This document shows, piece after piece, positions 34,527 to 42,773 of a stretch of 64,000 bases of DNA. The number at the start of each line of letters is the position of its first letter. Position 1 is the first letter of the stretch. A model generated the notes under the pieces. It did not search any database. It saw nothing but the letters and a program-made list of their open reading frames with translations, and was not told where the DNA came from. This DNA is from JAOAGA01 sp964540515 (GTDB taxonomy: Bacteria > CALINM01): contig CAZIMS010000010.1 of NCBI GenBank assembly GCA_964540515.1, positions 1-64,000 on the forward strand, in the 5' to 3' direction. Position numbers and translations under genes: made by a program.

Positions 34527-34532
34527 TATAAT
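34527..34532 (+). promoter_or_regulatory. TATAAT -10 element just before the diguanylate cyclase start
   Basis: A consensus TATAAT ends 8 bases before the ATG at 34541, so transcription would start at or next to the start codon. I see no clear -35 and no ribosome site; a leaderless message is likely if this promoter is used. Confidence 0.45.
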
Positions 34533-34540
34533 CATATGCA

Positions 34541-35443
34541 ATGCAGTTTCCTGAAGGATTTTACAAGATATTGCTTGAAAACATAAACGAAGGTGTGTAC
34601 TTTGTTGACATTAATCGTAAGATTCTTTACTGGAATAGGGGAGCAGAAGAGATAACAGGATTTAAGAGAGAGGAGGTAGTTGGTCACCATTGTCAAGACA
34701 ATATTTTGAGACATATAGATGATACCGGTAAAGAGTTATGCTTATCAGACTGTCCTCTTCAATGGACTGTTAATACAAAAACACCCCATAAAGCAGAGGT
34801 TTATCTCCACCATAAAGATGGTCATAGAGTACCTGTATACGTATTTTGCTCTCCCATATTTAATACAAAAAATCAATTAGTAGGAGTTGTTGAGATCTTC
34901 AGAGATAATAGTTATGTAAAGTCACTTAAAGAGAGAATAACTTACCTTGAAGAAGCAGCATTGCTGGACAACCTAACAAAGTTATCAAATAGAAGATTTT
35001 TAGAACTTACGTTACTTACAAAAATTTTGGAAACAAGAAGGTACAATCGTAATTACGGAGTAATATTCGTTGATGTTGATGACTTTAAGATGATTAATGA
35101 TACCTTTGGACACAATGTGGGTGACAGTATACTTATGATGGTTGCCTCAACATTACGAAGTAATGTTAGATTTTATGACGCTGTGGGCAGATGGGGTGGT
35201 GATGAGTTTGTTATTGTTATAGAACTCAAAGATAATGATGATCTAATAAATATTACCGAAAAAATACGCACTTTGGTGCAAAAATCTTATTTAACAGTTG
35301 GAGATAAAAAAATTTCTACTACTCTATCCATAGGAGCAACAACAATTGCTGTTAGAGATACTATTGAATCAGTGATTTCCCGAGCTGATAAGCTAATGTA
35401 CGAAAGTAAGAAGAAAGGAAAAAACAATATAACTATTGGGTAA
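34541..35443 (+). CDS. PAS-GGDEF diguanylate cyclase
   Basis: A 300-residue soluble signalling protein. Residues 5-125 are a PAS domain (VDINRKILYWNRGAEEITGF) with a cysteine/histidine-rich insert, GHHCQDNILRH to CLSDCPLQW, common in a PAS subfamily that may bind a cofactor. A short helix links it to a GGDEF domain (about 140-300). GGDEF lies intact at 219-223 and the RxxD product-inhibition site RFYD at 210-213. It should make cyclic-di-GMP with feedback control. It has no transmembrane segment. It heads a three-gene run with a macro-domain protein and an SfsA fusion. Confidence 0.9.
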   Translation: MQFPEGFYKILLENINEGVYFVDINRKILYWNRGAEEITGFKREEVVGHHCQDNILRHIDDTGKELCLSDCPLQWTVNTKTPHKAEVYLHHKDGHRVPVYVFCSPIFNTKNQLVGVVEIFRDNSYVKSLKERITYLEEAALLDNLTKLSNRRFLELTLLTKILETRRYNRNYGVIFVDVDDFKMINDTFGHNVGDSILMMVASTLRSNVRFYDAVGRWGGDEFVIVIELKDNDDLINITEKIRTLVQKSYLTVGDKKISTTLSIGATTIAVRDTIESVISRADKLMYESKKKGKNNITIG

Positions 35444-35445
35444 AT

Positions 35446-35982
35446 ATGGTTACAGCAGAAAAAGGAATCAATAATAAGATTTTGAGATTATTCTATGGAG
35501 ATATAACAGAGCGAGAAGCTGATGCTATTGTCAACCCTGCTAACTCAGAGCTTCTACACGGGGGAGGTGTAGCAGGTACTATTGTAAGAAAAGGTGGCTA
35601 CATCATTCAGGAAGAAAGCGATAAAATCGGTTATGTGCCAGTTGGTCATGCTGTAATAACATCAGCCGGTAGCTTAAAGGCAAAATTTGTAATTCATACA
35701 GTTGGTCCTATATTTGGTGAGGGAGACGAAGATAATAAATTAAAAAATGCCATAAGAAACACCTTAAGATTAGCATCAGAGAAAGGATTAAGGTCTGTAT
35801 CGATACCTGCTATTAGTGCCGGCATCTTTGGTTTCCCCAAAGATAGATGTGCCAAAATACTTATAGAAGAAACAAAAAATTTTATAAAAGAACATCCTAA
35901 TAGCTCATTAGAAATTATAGAGTTTTGCATCTACAATGAAGATGTTCTCATTCATTTTAAGAAAGAATTTGAAAAGATTTAA
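35446..35982 (+). CDS. Macro-domain protein (ADP-ribose binding/hydrolysis)
   Basis: A 178-residue single macro domain: YGDITEREADAIVNPANSELLHGGGVAGTIV, then PVGHAVITSAG, FVIHTVGP and SIPAISAGIFGFP are the ADP-ribose-binding loops. Members remove ADP-ribose from proteins or hydrolyse O-acetyl-ADP-ribose. It lies 2 bases after the diguanylate cyclase stop. No sirtuin or ADP-ribosyltransferase is seen in the window. Confidence 0.92.
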   Translation: MVTAEKGINNKILRLFYGDITEREADAIVNPANSELLHGGGVAGTIVRKGGYIIQEESDKIGYVPVGHAVITSAGSLKAKFVIHTVGPIFGEGDEDNKLKNAIRNTLRLASEKGLRSVSIPAISAGIFGFPKDRCAKILIEETKNFIKEHPNSSLEIIEFCIYNEDVLIHFKKEFEKI

Positions 35983-35987
35983 AAATT

Positions 35988-37133
35988 GTGATTTCTTACC
36001 CCTTTAGCTTCTCCAAAATAGATGGCATCTTTATCGAAAGGTTCAATAGATTTGTTATTTCCTGTTACGTTAATGGAACTAAGGAACTTGCCTATCTACC
36101 AAATCCTGGTAGATTGTGGGAGTTATTATTAAAAGACACTCCTTTAATTCTAATTAAAAATAGAGAAAGACTTAAAATTCCATACACAGTGATGGCTTGT
36201 TATAAAGATAACCAACCTGTATTGCTACATACCCATCTTACAAACAAAATAGTAGAACACTTGATAAATGATAAAAAGATAAAAAGCTATCTTGAATACA
36301 AGATTGTTCAAAGAGAGGTGCCATATAAAAAGAGTAGATTTGACCTATTATTATCAAATGGCAAGAAAGAGCTATTTCTTGAGATAAAAACTTGTACCCT
36401 CTTTGGAAATTCTATTGCTATGTTTCCGGACGCAATAACTGAAAGAGGCTCTAAACATCTTCTTGATTTAAAAGAGATAACCGAAGATGGAAGAAAGGCA
36501 GGTATACTTTTTGTTATAATGGGTGAGAATGTAAAATACTTTCTTCCAGCCTACCACATAGATCTTAATTTTAGTAAAAATCTGCTATTGGTAAAAGACT
36601 ACCTTGATATTAATGCCATCTCTTTATCTTGGGACAAGAATTTTAGCTACGTAAAAGGTGTAAATGATGTAAACATTCCATGGGATTTTATTGAGAAAGA
36701 GCTGGTAGATAAAGGTTCTTATCTTCTTATCTTACAACTTGAAAAAGATAATAAAATACAAGTAGGAGGGTTAGAGGAGATATATTTTAAAAAGGGGTAT
36801 TATGTCTATATAGGTTCGGCTCTCAACTCTCTTTCAAAAAGAATATTAAGACACAAAAGAAAAAATAAAAAACTCCACTGGCATATAGATTATTTTATAG
36901 ATAAAAGCAAATATATAAAAGATATACCCATCATAGCCAATGAAAACTTAGAATGTCAGATATCACAGAAGGTTTTTAAGATTGCTGATAACTATGTTCC
37001 TGATTTTGGGTCTTCAGATTGCAAATGTATAAGTCACCTCTACTATTTTAAGGATAACCCCTTGGAAAACAGAGCTTTCCAGCAAATTATAACTTACTTA
37101 AGGATTGACAGACTTAATCTTTCTTTATATTAA
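35988..37133 (+). CDS. sfsA: SfsA nuclease fused to a DUF123 (GIY-YIG-like) domain
   Basis: A 381-residue protein read from a GTG five bases after the macro-domain gene. Residues 1-230 are SfsA: YLPNPGRLWELL and RFDLLL, with an EIKTCTL strand and AMFPDAITERGSKHL, which form the PD-(D/E)xK-like nucleic-acid-cutting core. Residues 240-381 are a DUF123 domain: KKGYYVYIGSALNSLSKRI, HWHIDYFID, and DFGSSDCKCISHLYYF with its Cys/His set. DUF123 is related to GIY-YIG nucleases. Stand-alone SfsA is about 230 residues. Two nuclease-like domains in one chain suggest a DNA or RNA processing role; substrates are unknown. Confidence 0.88.
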   Translation: MISYPFSFSKIDGIFIERFNRFVISCYVNGTKELAYLPNPGRLWELLLKDTPLILIKNRERLKIPYTVMACYKDNQPVLLHTHLTNKIVEHLINDKKIKSYLEYKIVQREVPYKKSRFDLLLSNGKKELFLEIKTCTLFGNSIAMFPDAITERGSKHLLDLKEITEDGRKAGILFVIMGENVKYFLPAYHIDLNFSKNLLLVKDYLDINAISLSWDKNFSYVKGVNDVNIPWDFIEKELVDKGSYLLILQLEKDNKIQVGGLEEIYFKKGYYVYIGSALNSLSKRILRHKRKNKKLHWHIDYFIDKSKYIKDIPIIANENLECQISQKVFKIADNYVPDFGSSDCKCISHLYYFKDNPLENRAFQQIITYLRIDRLNLSLY

Positions 37134-37154
37134 TCTTAACTGCAAACACTTATT

Positions 37155-38894
37155 CTATACATTTGGATAGATAATCCTCGGCAATAACATCTGATGATGA
37201 GGACAGAAGGTGTCTGGGTTTTGGTAACAGGCATTAGCAAAGGCAATTATATATTCTCTTAGTTTGCAAAAGTCTACTATCTCATCAACAAAGCCCATCT
37301 TGGCACAAAAATAAGGTCTTGATTTTTCATAGTATTCTTTAACAAGTTTATTCATCTTATCAATTGTTTCTTGCAAATCCTTACCTTCTTCCTTATCTTT
37401 CACAAGCCTTCTTGCATAGGTAGCAACTGCAGCAGTCTCTCCATGCATTACGTATATCTCTGTAGTTGGGGTGCCTAAAGAAAAGGCATTATTATTATTT
37501 GCCTGAGGACCAGCCATAACATAATGACTTGCAGCTGAACCTTTTCTTAAAACAACTGTCATCATTGGAAGTTTTGATGATTCTATAGAATAGAGCAATG
37601 ACTGCCCCAATCCAAGTAGTTCTGCCTTTTCAGCCAGATCTCCTACATCTATACCTGTATTATCCTGAATCCACAATATAGGTACTCTATCTCTACCGCA
37701 GAGGGTGACAAACTCGTTCATCTTAATTAAACCCTCTCTATATAGCTTTCCTCCAATACCGGGATAATTGGCATACTTGGGATAGCCTTCGCCTAAAAAG
37801 CCTTGTCTATTGGCTATTAATCCTACTAAAAAACCATCTATTTTTACCAAACCTGTATAAATTTCTGGTCCAAAATCTGGTTTAAACTCCATGTGTTCGC
37901 TTCCATCCACTAACCTACCTATTACCTGTTCAATCTCGTAGATCCTTTTTTGATTATAGGGAACAACATACTTTAACTCATCAGGGGAATATAGAGGAGC
38001 TTTTGGTTCATCTACCCTAAAATATGATTTATCATAGGCAGGCAGATTTGAAACACATTCCCTTATGGCATCTAAAACACCCTCCTCTGTGTTAAAAACT
38101 TTTCTTACAAAACCTGTTACCTCATAATGGACCTTCATACTTCCTGGTGGCTGCTCTTTGAACTTTTTTGTTAACTCTATCAACTGTTCTGCACCTTCTT
38201 TATCAAAACTTCCCTTTGGACTCATTCCTGATACGATACCACCACCTCCAACAGCCATTGAAGCCTTCTCATGGGCAAAGATAATTGCAGGACTTATTGA
38301 GTGATAGCCCCCTCCTGCTGGATTTGTTCCAAAGATACCTACTATAACAGGGATCCCCTTTTGTGCAAGCTCGGAATGTCTAAAGAAGGAACGCCCTCCA
38401 CATCTTCTACCAGCATAGACCTTCTCCTGCTCGGGAAGGCTAACGCCGCTACAGTTTAGTATCCAGACAAGAGGAATCCTTAGCCTTTCAGCTATATCTT
38501 GTGCCCTAAAAACATTCTCTGCCTGTCCTGGTATCCATGCACCTGCTAATACTCTATTGTTACTGGCTATAATAGAACACCATTTACCACCTATCTTTGC
38601 AAGACCATTAACTACACCTGTCGTACCATACTTGTTATTTTCAGGATTATAAAGTGTATTTAAAGGCAAAAAACTACCTTTGTCAACGAGGTATTCAATT
38701 CTCTCCAACGCAGTCTTTTCGCCTCTTTTGTGGATAGCTTCTATAGGTAAACCCTGACTCTGAACATTATTAATTTGTTCTTGTAAGTTCTTTAATTCTT
38801 CTTCTATTTGTTTTGCATTTTCCTGCATAGACTTAATATTTGATTCTAAAAGCTTTTTTCCTATTTTAGGCATATTGGAAAAATATCTTCTCAT
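37155..38894 (-). CDS. gcdA: Glutaconyl-CoA decarboxylase alpha-type carboxyltransferase
   Basis: A 579-residue biotin-dependent carboxyltransferase with both crotonase-like halves. N-terminal half: RYFSNMPKIGK, PLNTLYNPENNKYG, GIPVIVGIFGTNPAGGGYHS and GGGGIVSGMSPKG. C-terminal half: YREGLIKMNEFVTLCGRDR, IQDNTGIDVGDLAEKAEL and LRKGSAASHYVMAGPQ. The wording and length follow the alpha subunit of the Acidaminococcus glutaconyl-CoA decarboxylase more closely than propionyl-CoA carboxylase. It moves the carboxyl group from an acyl-CoA to protein-bound biotin. The biotin carrier and membrane decarboxylase subunits are not adjacent. It is convergent with the sfsA fusion, 21 bases apart. Confidence 0.85.
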   Translation of the reverse strand: MRRYFSNMPKIGKKLLESNIKSMQENAKQIEEELKNLQEQINNVQSQGLPIEAIHKRGEKTALERIEYLVDKGSFLPLNTLYNPENNKYGTTGVVNGLAKIGGKWCSIIASNNRVLAGAWIPGQAENVFRAQDIAERLRIPLVWILNCSGVSLPEQEKVYAGRRCGGRSFFRHSELAQKGIPVIVGIFGTNPAGGGYHSISPAIIFAHEKASMAVGGGGIVSGMSPKGSFDKEGAEQLIELTKKFKEQPPGSMKVHYEVTGFVRKVFNTEEGVLDAIRECVSNLPAYDKSYFRVDEPKAPLYSPDELKYVVPYNQKRIYEIEQVIGRLVDGSEHMEFKPDFGPEIYTGLVKIDGFLVGLIANRQGFLGEGYPKYANYPGIGGKLYREGLIKMNEFVTLCGRDRVPILWIQDNTGIDVGDLAEKAELLGLGQSLLYSIESSKLPMMTVVLRKGSAASHYVMAGPQANNNNAFSLGTPTTEIYVMHGETAAVATYARRLVKDKEEGKDLQETIDKMNKLVKEYYEKSRPYFCAKMGFVDEIVDFCKLREYIIAFANACYQNPDTFCPHHQMLLPRIIYPNV

Positions 38895-39050
38895 GTCTTA
38901 CCTCTCATTTTAAAATAGTGTTATAAATAGATTTATCATTTCTACGGAAGTTTGTAAAGAAAAAACTTTACGCTTACGTAAGGTGTAAAAATTTAAATGA
39001 CAATCGTTAGATATCTATCTGATATATATGGAAGGTTTTTTTGAGGATAA

Positions 39051-39078
39051 AGAGACCCTATATTCAACAAGGGTCTCT
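39051..39078 (-). terminator. Hairpin terminator at the end of the secretion/cytochrome cluster
   Basis: Stem AGAGACCCT/AGGGTCTCT with a 10-base loop, 8 bases past the last gene on the minus strand. The trailing T tract is weak, but the position fits a terminator for the long minus-strand run. Confidence 0.7.
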
Positions 39079-39086
39079 TATAATTA

Positions 39087-39938
39087 CTAATTTTGAAAAA
39101 CTTTTTTAGGAATTCTTGCATTTATCTTATAGTTTTTAAAGTTTACCTCAATCTTTCTTTGTTCTTCTGGTATATCTACACCTTCAGTATATCTAATTTG
39201 TCGAGAGGGTAGATAATATTTTCCAACTTTTGTAAACTCTGTTTTAAAACTACTCTTTAAGGAACCGTCATTAGCTAAAAGATTTATCTCCTCTATATAT
39301 TTTTTGCCTTCCAGCTCAATATATCTAATAGAAAGATCAACAACAACTGAGTTTATTTGATCTTTTTCGTATATCAAGCTCATGCCCTCTAGTAACGATT
39401 CTTTAGTATTAAACAATATCTCAATATTTTTTATATTTTTTGTTGGAAGTGGTAAGCCTGTTTTAAAAAAAAGTTGACCTATATCTTTTTTTTCTTTAAA
39501 AGAGATTTGAACCCTCTTTATATCTTTATCTTTTGATACAGAAATTTCTGCCTCTTTAAGCAAGGCTTCTCTCTCTTTCTTCATATCCATCGGTAGAAAA
39601 AAACATTTTAGTTCTAATGCAAACTGACTTGACATCCTTTTTGCTTGTTCTTTCATATAGGGGAAAACCTCCTTACCTTCAACCCTAATTACCATACCCT
39701 TTTTTTTATGCCAATACTTTCTTAAGATAGGTTTTTTAGGTCTATCAAAATCTTCTGGCATTCCAGAGGTCATTTTTTTCATAATATTTTCAAACTGCAT
39801 GGTTTCTACATCACAAATATAACTTTTAATATCTCCTAAACATATATTAGTAGCTTTTTCTATATCAGATAAGGGGGAACCAAAGGAAATTGTAGTGTAA
39901 AACAGCAAGAATAGAGTAATAAGAGTAATTTTTCTCAT
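39087..39938 (-). CDS. Exported protein of unknown function, last gene of the secretion cluster
   Basis: About 283 residues from the ATG at 39938, which has a GGAGG site and starts a clear signal peptide (MRKITLITLFLLFYTTISFG). The frame stays open to 40031 but overlaps the regulator gene there. The mature part is beta-rich and charged, with few cysteines and no named family I can recognise. Its strands of alternating residues recall LolA-like or other periplasmic lipid-binding folds; this is a guess. It lies 67 bases after the sigma54 activator gene and before a terminator. Confidence 0.75.
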   Translation of the reverse strand: MRKITLITLFLLFYTTISFGSPLSDIEKATNICLGDIKSYICDVETMQFENIMKKMTSGMPEDFDRPKKPILRKYWHKKKGMVIRVEGKEVFPYMKEQAKRMSSQFALELKCFFLPMDMKKEREALLKEAEISVSKDKDIKRVQISFKEKKDIGQLFFKTGLPLPTKNIKNIEILFNTKESLLEGMSLIYEKDQINSVVVDLSIRYIELEGKKYIEEINLLANDGSLKSSFKTEFTKVGKYYLPSRQIRYTEGVDIPEEQRKIEVNFKNYKINARIPKKVFQN

Positions 39939-40005
39939 AAAAACCTCCTTGAGTCTTTTAATGAAAATATATCTTAGAACTTTAATTTTGTAAAGTAAGG
40001 GAAGG

Positions 40006-41382
40006 CTATTTATCTTTACTAAGAAAACCAAATTTTTTCATTCTATATCTCATAGCATCAACACCTATATTTAAAAGCCTTGCAGCCTTTGACTGATTAC
40101 CTTTAGCCATTGCAAGGGCCTGTTTTAACAACTCTCTCTCAACCTCTTCAATATCAATACCAGTCTCTGGCAGCTTAATATCGGATCTGTCTGATGGTTG
40201 ACGAGATGAAGCAGATATTATCTCCAAAGGTAATCTTTCAACCATTATCTGGTCTCTATCTTCAAAAATCATTGCCCTTTCTATAGTATTTTTAAGCTCC
40301 CTTACATTACCAGGCCAATCATAAAGAAGAATCATCTTTTTGGCGATAGGGGAAAAACTTTTTATATTTTTTTTAAATTCTTTATTGAACTGATTTATAA
40401 AAAACGTTGCGAGTTCTAATATATCATCCTTCCTCTCTCTGAGAGGTGGTACATAGATAGGTACTACTTTTATCCTATAGTATAAATCTTCTCTGAATTT
40501 TTCCTCTTTAACAAGTTTTTTTAAATTTTTATTGGTTGCTGCTATTAACTGAACATCTAATTTAATATCAACAAGCCCACCAAGCCTTCTTACCGTTCTA
40601 TCCTCAAGGAATCTAAGAAGTTTAGCCTGAAGAGACATTGGCATATCACCAATCTCATCTAAAAATAATACACCACCGTCTGCAAACTCAATAAGACCTT
40701 CTTTGCTAGACTTTGCATCAGTAAAGGCTCCTTTCTCATAACCAAAAAGCTCAGACTCTAGTAAATTTTCGGGTAAAGATGCACAGTTTATGGCAATAAA
40801 TGGTTTATTACTCCTTCGCCCTTCAGTGTGAATTGCCCTTGCAATCAATTCCTTACCTACACCACTTTCTCCTTCCACCAAAACTACCTTAACATCAGCA
40901 GAAGAAACCCTTTTGATCATGGCTTTGACTTCATTTATCTCTTTACTTATTCCTACAATAGCATTTAACCCATAATTAAATTTATTCTCTTTTCTGTAAT
41001 AGTTTAGCTCAGACTGATTTTTTGAAAATTCAATAGCTTTATTAACTATTATTAGAAATTCATCTGAAGAAAAAGGTTTTGTTAAATAATCATAGGCTCC
41101 TAATTTCATCGCCTTTACCGCTGTTTCTATACTACCGTAGGCTGTTATCACAATTACTGGTGTCTCTGGATGTCTCTCTTTTATCATCTGAAGCATCTCT
41201 AACCCAGTGATATGTGGCATCATCAAATCTACTAATACAAGATCATACTTTGCTAACTCAAGTAGCTTTATTGCTTCCTTTGATGAGCTAGTTGCTGTTA
41301 CTTTAAAACCTTGCTTCTCTAACTCAATTGTTATCATATCAAGTATTAGTTTCTCATCATCAACTACAAGTATATTAGCCAT
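40006..41382 (-). CDS. NtrC-family sigma54 activator with GAFTDA motif
   Basis: A 458-residue response regulator: receiver domain with Asp52 and Lys102 in TKPF, then AAA+ domain with Walker A GESGVGKE at 171-178, Walker B FLDEIGD, and a Fis-type helix-turn-helix (NQSKAARLLNIGVDAMRYRM). The sigma54-binding loop reads GAFTDA at 218-223 rather than GAFTGA. It lies 14 bases after the last pseudopilin gene, so it is part of that run; no kinase gene is next to it. It probably controls surface-structure genes; a sigma54-like promoter precedes the DUF11 gene at 58714. Confidence 0.9.
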   Translation of the reverse strand: MANILVVDDEKLILDMITIELEKQGFKVTATSSSKEAIKLLELAKYDLVLVDLMMPHITGLEMLQMIKERHPETPVIVITAYGSIETAVKAMKLGAYDYLTKPFSSDEFLIIVNKAIEFSKNQSELNYYRKENKFNYGLNAIVGISKEINEVKAMIKRVSSADVKVVLVEGESGVGKELIARAIHTEGRRSNKPFIAINCASLPENLLESELFGYEKGAFTDAKSSKEGLIEFADGGVLFLDEIGDMPMSLQAKLLRFLEDRTVRRLGGLVDIKLDVQLIAATNKNLKKLVKEEKFREDLYYRIKVVPIYVPPLRERKDDILELATFFINQFNKEFKKNIKSFSPIAKKMILLYDWPGNVRELKNTIERAMIFEDRDQIMVERLPLEIISASSRQPSDRSDIKLPETGIDIEEVERELLKQALAMAKGNQSKAARLLNIGVDAMRYRMKKFGFLSKDK

Positions 41383-41396
41383 AAAATCTCCTAACC

Positions 41397-41864
41397 TTAC
41401 TGAGTTTTCTTAGGTATCGTAACAGTAAACTCCCATTCACTATACCTATTTTTATTCTCAAATTGCCTATATTTATAGGGAAAATTTTTTTTCTTTAAAG
41501 GCTCCCTATCGCTCTTACTTCTAACCCCCTTAATCCTTCCTGTCTCATCTCTAATTATATCCCATTCACCATCTTCTGTCATCGGGTCTTTATAAATTTT
41601 TCTAATATGCCTTTTTATACTTAAAAATCTGTTATCTTTCAATAAATCTTCAAGTCTTCTTGGTAAAAAATTAACACCACCATGCCCACTATTATAATAA
41701 CTTTCCAGTGCCCTAACTATCTGATCTCCCCTAAACAAAAGCTCCTCTTCCTTTTCCCTCTGAACCACTGTTTTCCAAACTTTTCCTGCAGACGCAAGAG
41801 AAATACCAATAAAAAACATGATAATAAGAACAAAAATATAGGTAAAACCTCTATTACCAATCAC
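41397..41864 (-). CDS. Pseudopilin-like protein lacking Glu5
   Basis: A 155-residue protein with a short leader MIGNRG and a prepilin-type junction G|FTYIFVLIIMFFIGISLASAG. The residue at position 5 of the mature chain is Phe, not the conserved Glu that major pseudopilins use for assembly. The rest has a QREKEEELLFRGDQIVRALESYY helix seen in PulG-like proteins of cytochrome-rich anaerobes, and a PRRLEDLL segment. It may be a minor or tip pseudopilin. It overlaps the upstream pseudopilin gene by 11 bases. Confidence 0.75.
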   Translation of the reverse strand: MIGNRGFTYIFVLIIMFFIGISLASAGKVWKTVVQREKEEELLFRGDQIVRALESYYNSGHGGVNFLPRRLEDLLKDNRFLSIKRHIRKIYKDPMTEDGEWDIIRDETGRIKGVRSKSDREPLKKKNFPYKYRQFENKNRYSEWEFTVTIPKKTQ

Positions 41865-42243
41865 GATAAGGTGTTCCAGAAAGACTTATCTTGTTACTCC
41901 CACTCTTAACATCGTATATACCTTGTTCATCAGGTATTGGGGAGTTTACTAAAATCCAAGTAGTATTAGACTCAGTAAAGGGGTCTTTAGGAATTGTCCT
42001 TAAATAGCCTTTAGTAACAAGGTCATCAAGTGTAGCTGGATATTTTTGATTATCAGCATAATACTGATCAATGGCGCTTCTTATAGCAAATAGGTTCTCC
42101 TTTAAAACTGTCTCTTTAGCTTTTATAACTGAGTTTTTATAGGTAGGCTGAGCAATAGTTAAAAGTATGCCTATAATAGACACAACTATTATTAATTCAA
42201 GGATAGTAAAACCTTTTTTACCAATCTTTGTAGTAGGTACCAT
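41854..42243 (-). CDS. Type II secretion/type IV-like major pseudopilin (GspG-like)
   Basis: A 129-residue class III-leader pilin: MVPTTKIGKKG|FTILELIIVVSIIGILLTIA with Glu5 present. A GspG-type body follows, with helix LFAIRSAIDQYYADNQKYPATLDDL and a KGYLRTIPKDPFTES loop. It is processed by a prepilin peptidase (gene not in window) and polymerised by the GspE/F-like motor of the same run. Its C-terminus ends GTPYRDW, very like the next pseudopilin. It overlaps that gene by 26 bases. Confidence 0.88.
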   Translation of the reverse strand: MVPTTKIGKKGFTILELIIVVSIIGILLTIAQPTYKNSVIKAKETVLKENLFAIRSAIDQYYADNQKYPATLDDLVTKGYLRTIPKDPFTESNTTWILVNSPIPDEQGIYDVKSGSNKISLSGTPYRDW

Positions 42244-42709
42244 CTATAGCCTTTTCCTCGCTTAAAGAATATACATCAAAGACATCATCGCCCTCTTTAG
42301 GATTATCTGGTTCACTATTATAACTTCTAATACCCCATGTCTCTTCAGGCTCTTTAGTATAATCTGTATTAAAGGGATCTCTCGGTATCTTTCTTAAAAA
42401 ATAAATTTTCTTTCCAGGTACGGGTGATGAGATATCTTCAACCCCTTCAACAAGTGTTTTGAGATCCGGAGGATAACCAGAAGCTCCTAATTTTTGGAAA
42501 ATCCTCTTTTCATCATAAGCTCTTTTATAATCATCAATCGCCTTTCTTATTATCCTCAAATTGTATCTTAACTCCATCTCTTTTGTTCTTTTAATAGTCA
42601 TCCTTGCAACAGGAAATACTGCCGATGCAAGGATAGCGAGCACCGCAACAGCAACAACAAGCTCTATTAAAGTAACTCCTTTCTTACCTCTAACCTCCAT
42701 AAAAATCAT
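42218..42709 (-). CDS. Type II secretion/type IV-like pseudopilin (GspG-like)
   Basis: A 163-residue pseudopilin: leader ending RGKKG, then VTLIELVVAVAVLAILASAVFP with Glu5 present. A GspG-like body contains YNLRIIRKAIDDYKRAYDEK, GYPPDLKTLVEG and RKIPRDPFNTDYT. It ends GTYYKDW. An alternative ATG three codons in gives the same mature protein. The gene starts 64 bases after the secretin stop. Confidence 0.87.
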   Translation of the reverse strand: MIFMEVRGKKGVTLIELVVAVAVLAILASAVFPVARMTIKRTKEMELRYNLRIIRKAIDDYKRAYDEKRIFQKLGASGYPPDLKTLVEGVEDISSPVPGKKIYFLRKIPRDPFNTDYTKEPEETWGIRSYNSEPDNPKEGDDVFDVYSLSEEKAIDGTYYKDW

Positions 42710-42773
42710 TTATTTATGCCTATAACTCATATTATTGGCAGTAATCATATTATTATCAATTTTTTGTTTATCA

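Noticed and set aside
42721..42760. ATTATTGGCA sequence resembling the sigma54 site at 58681
   Set aside because: It points into the secretin gene on the wrong strand and lacks the -12 GC.
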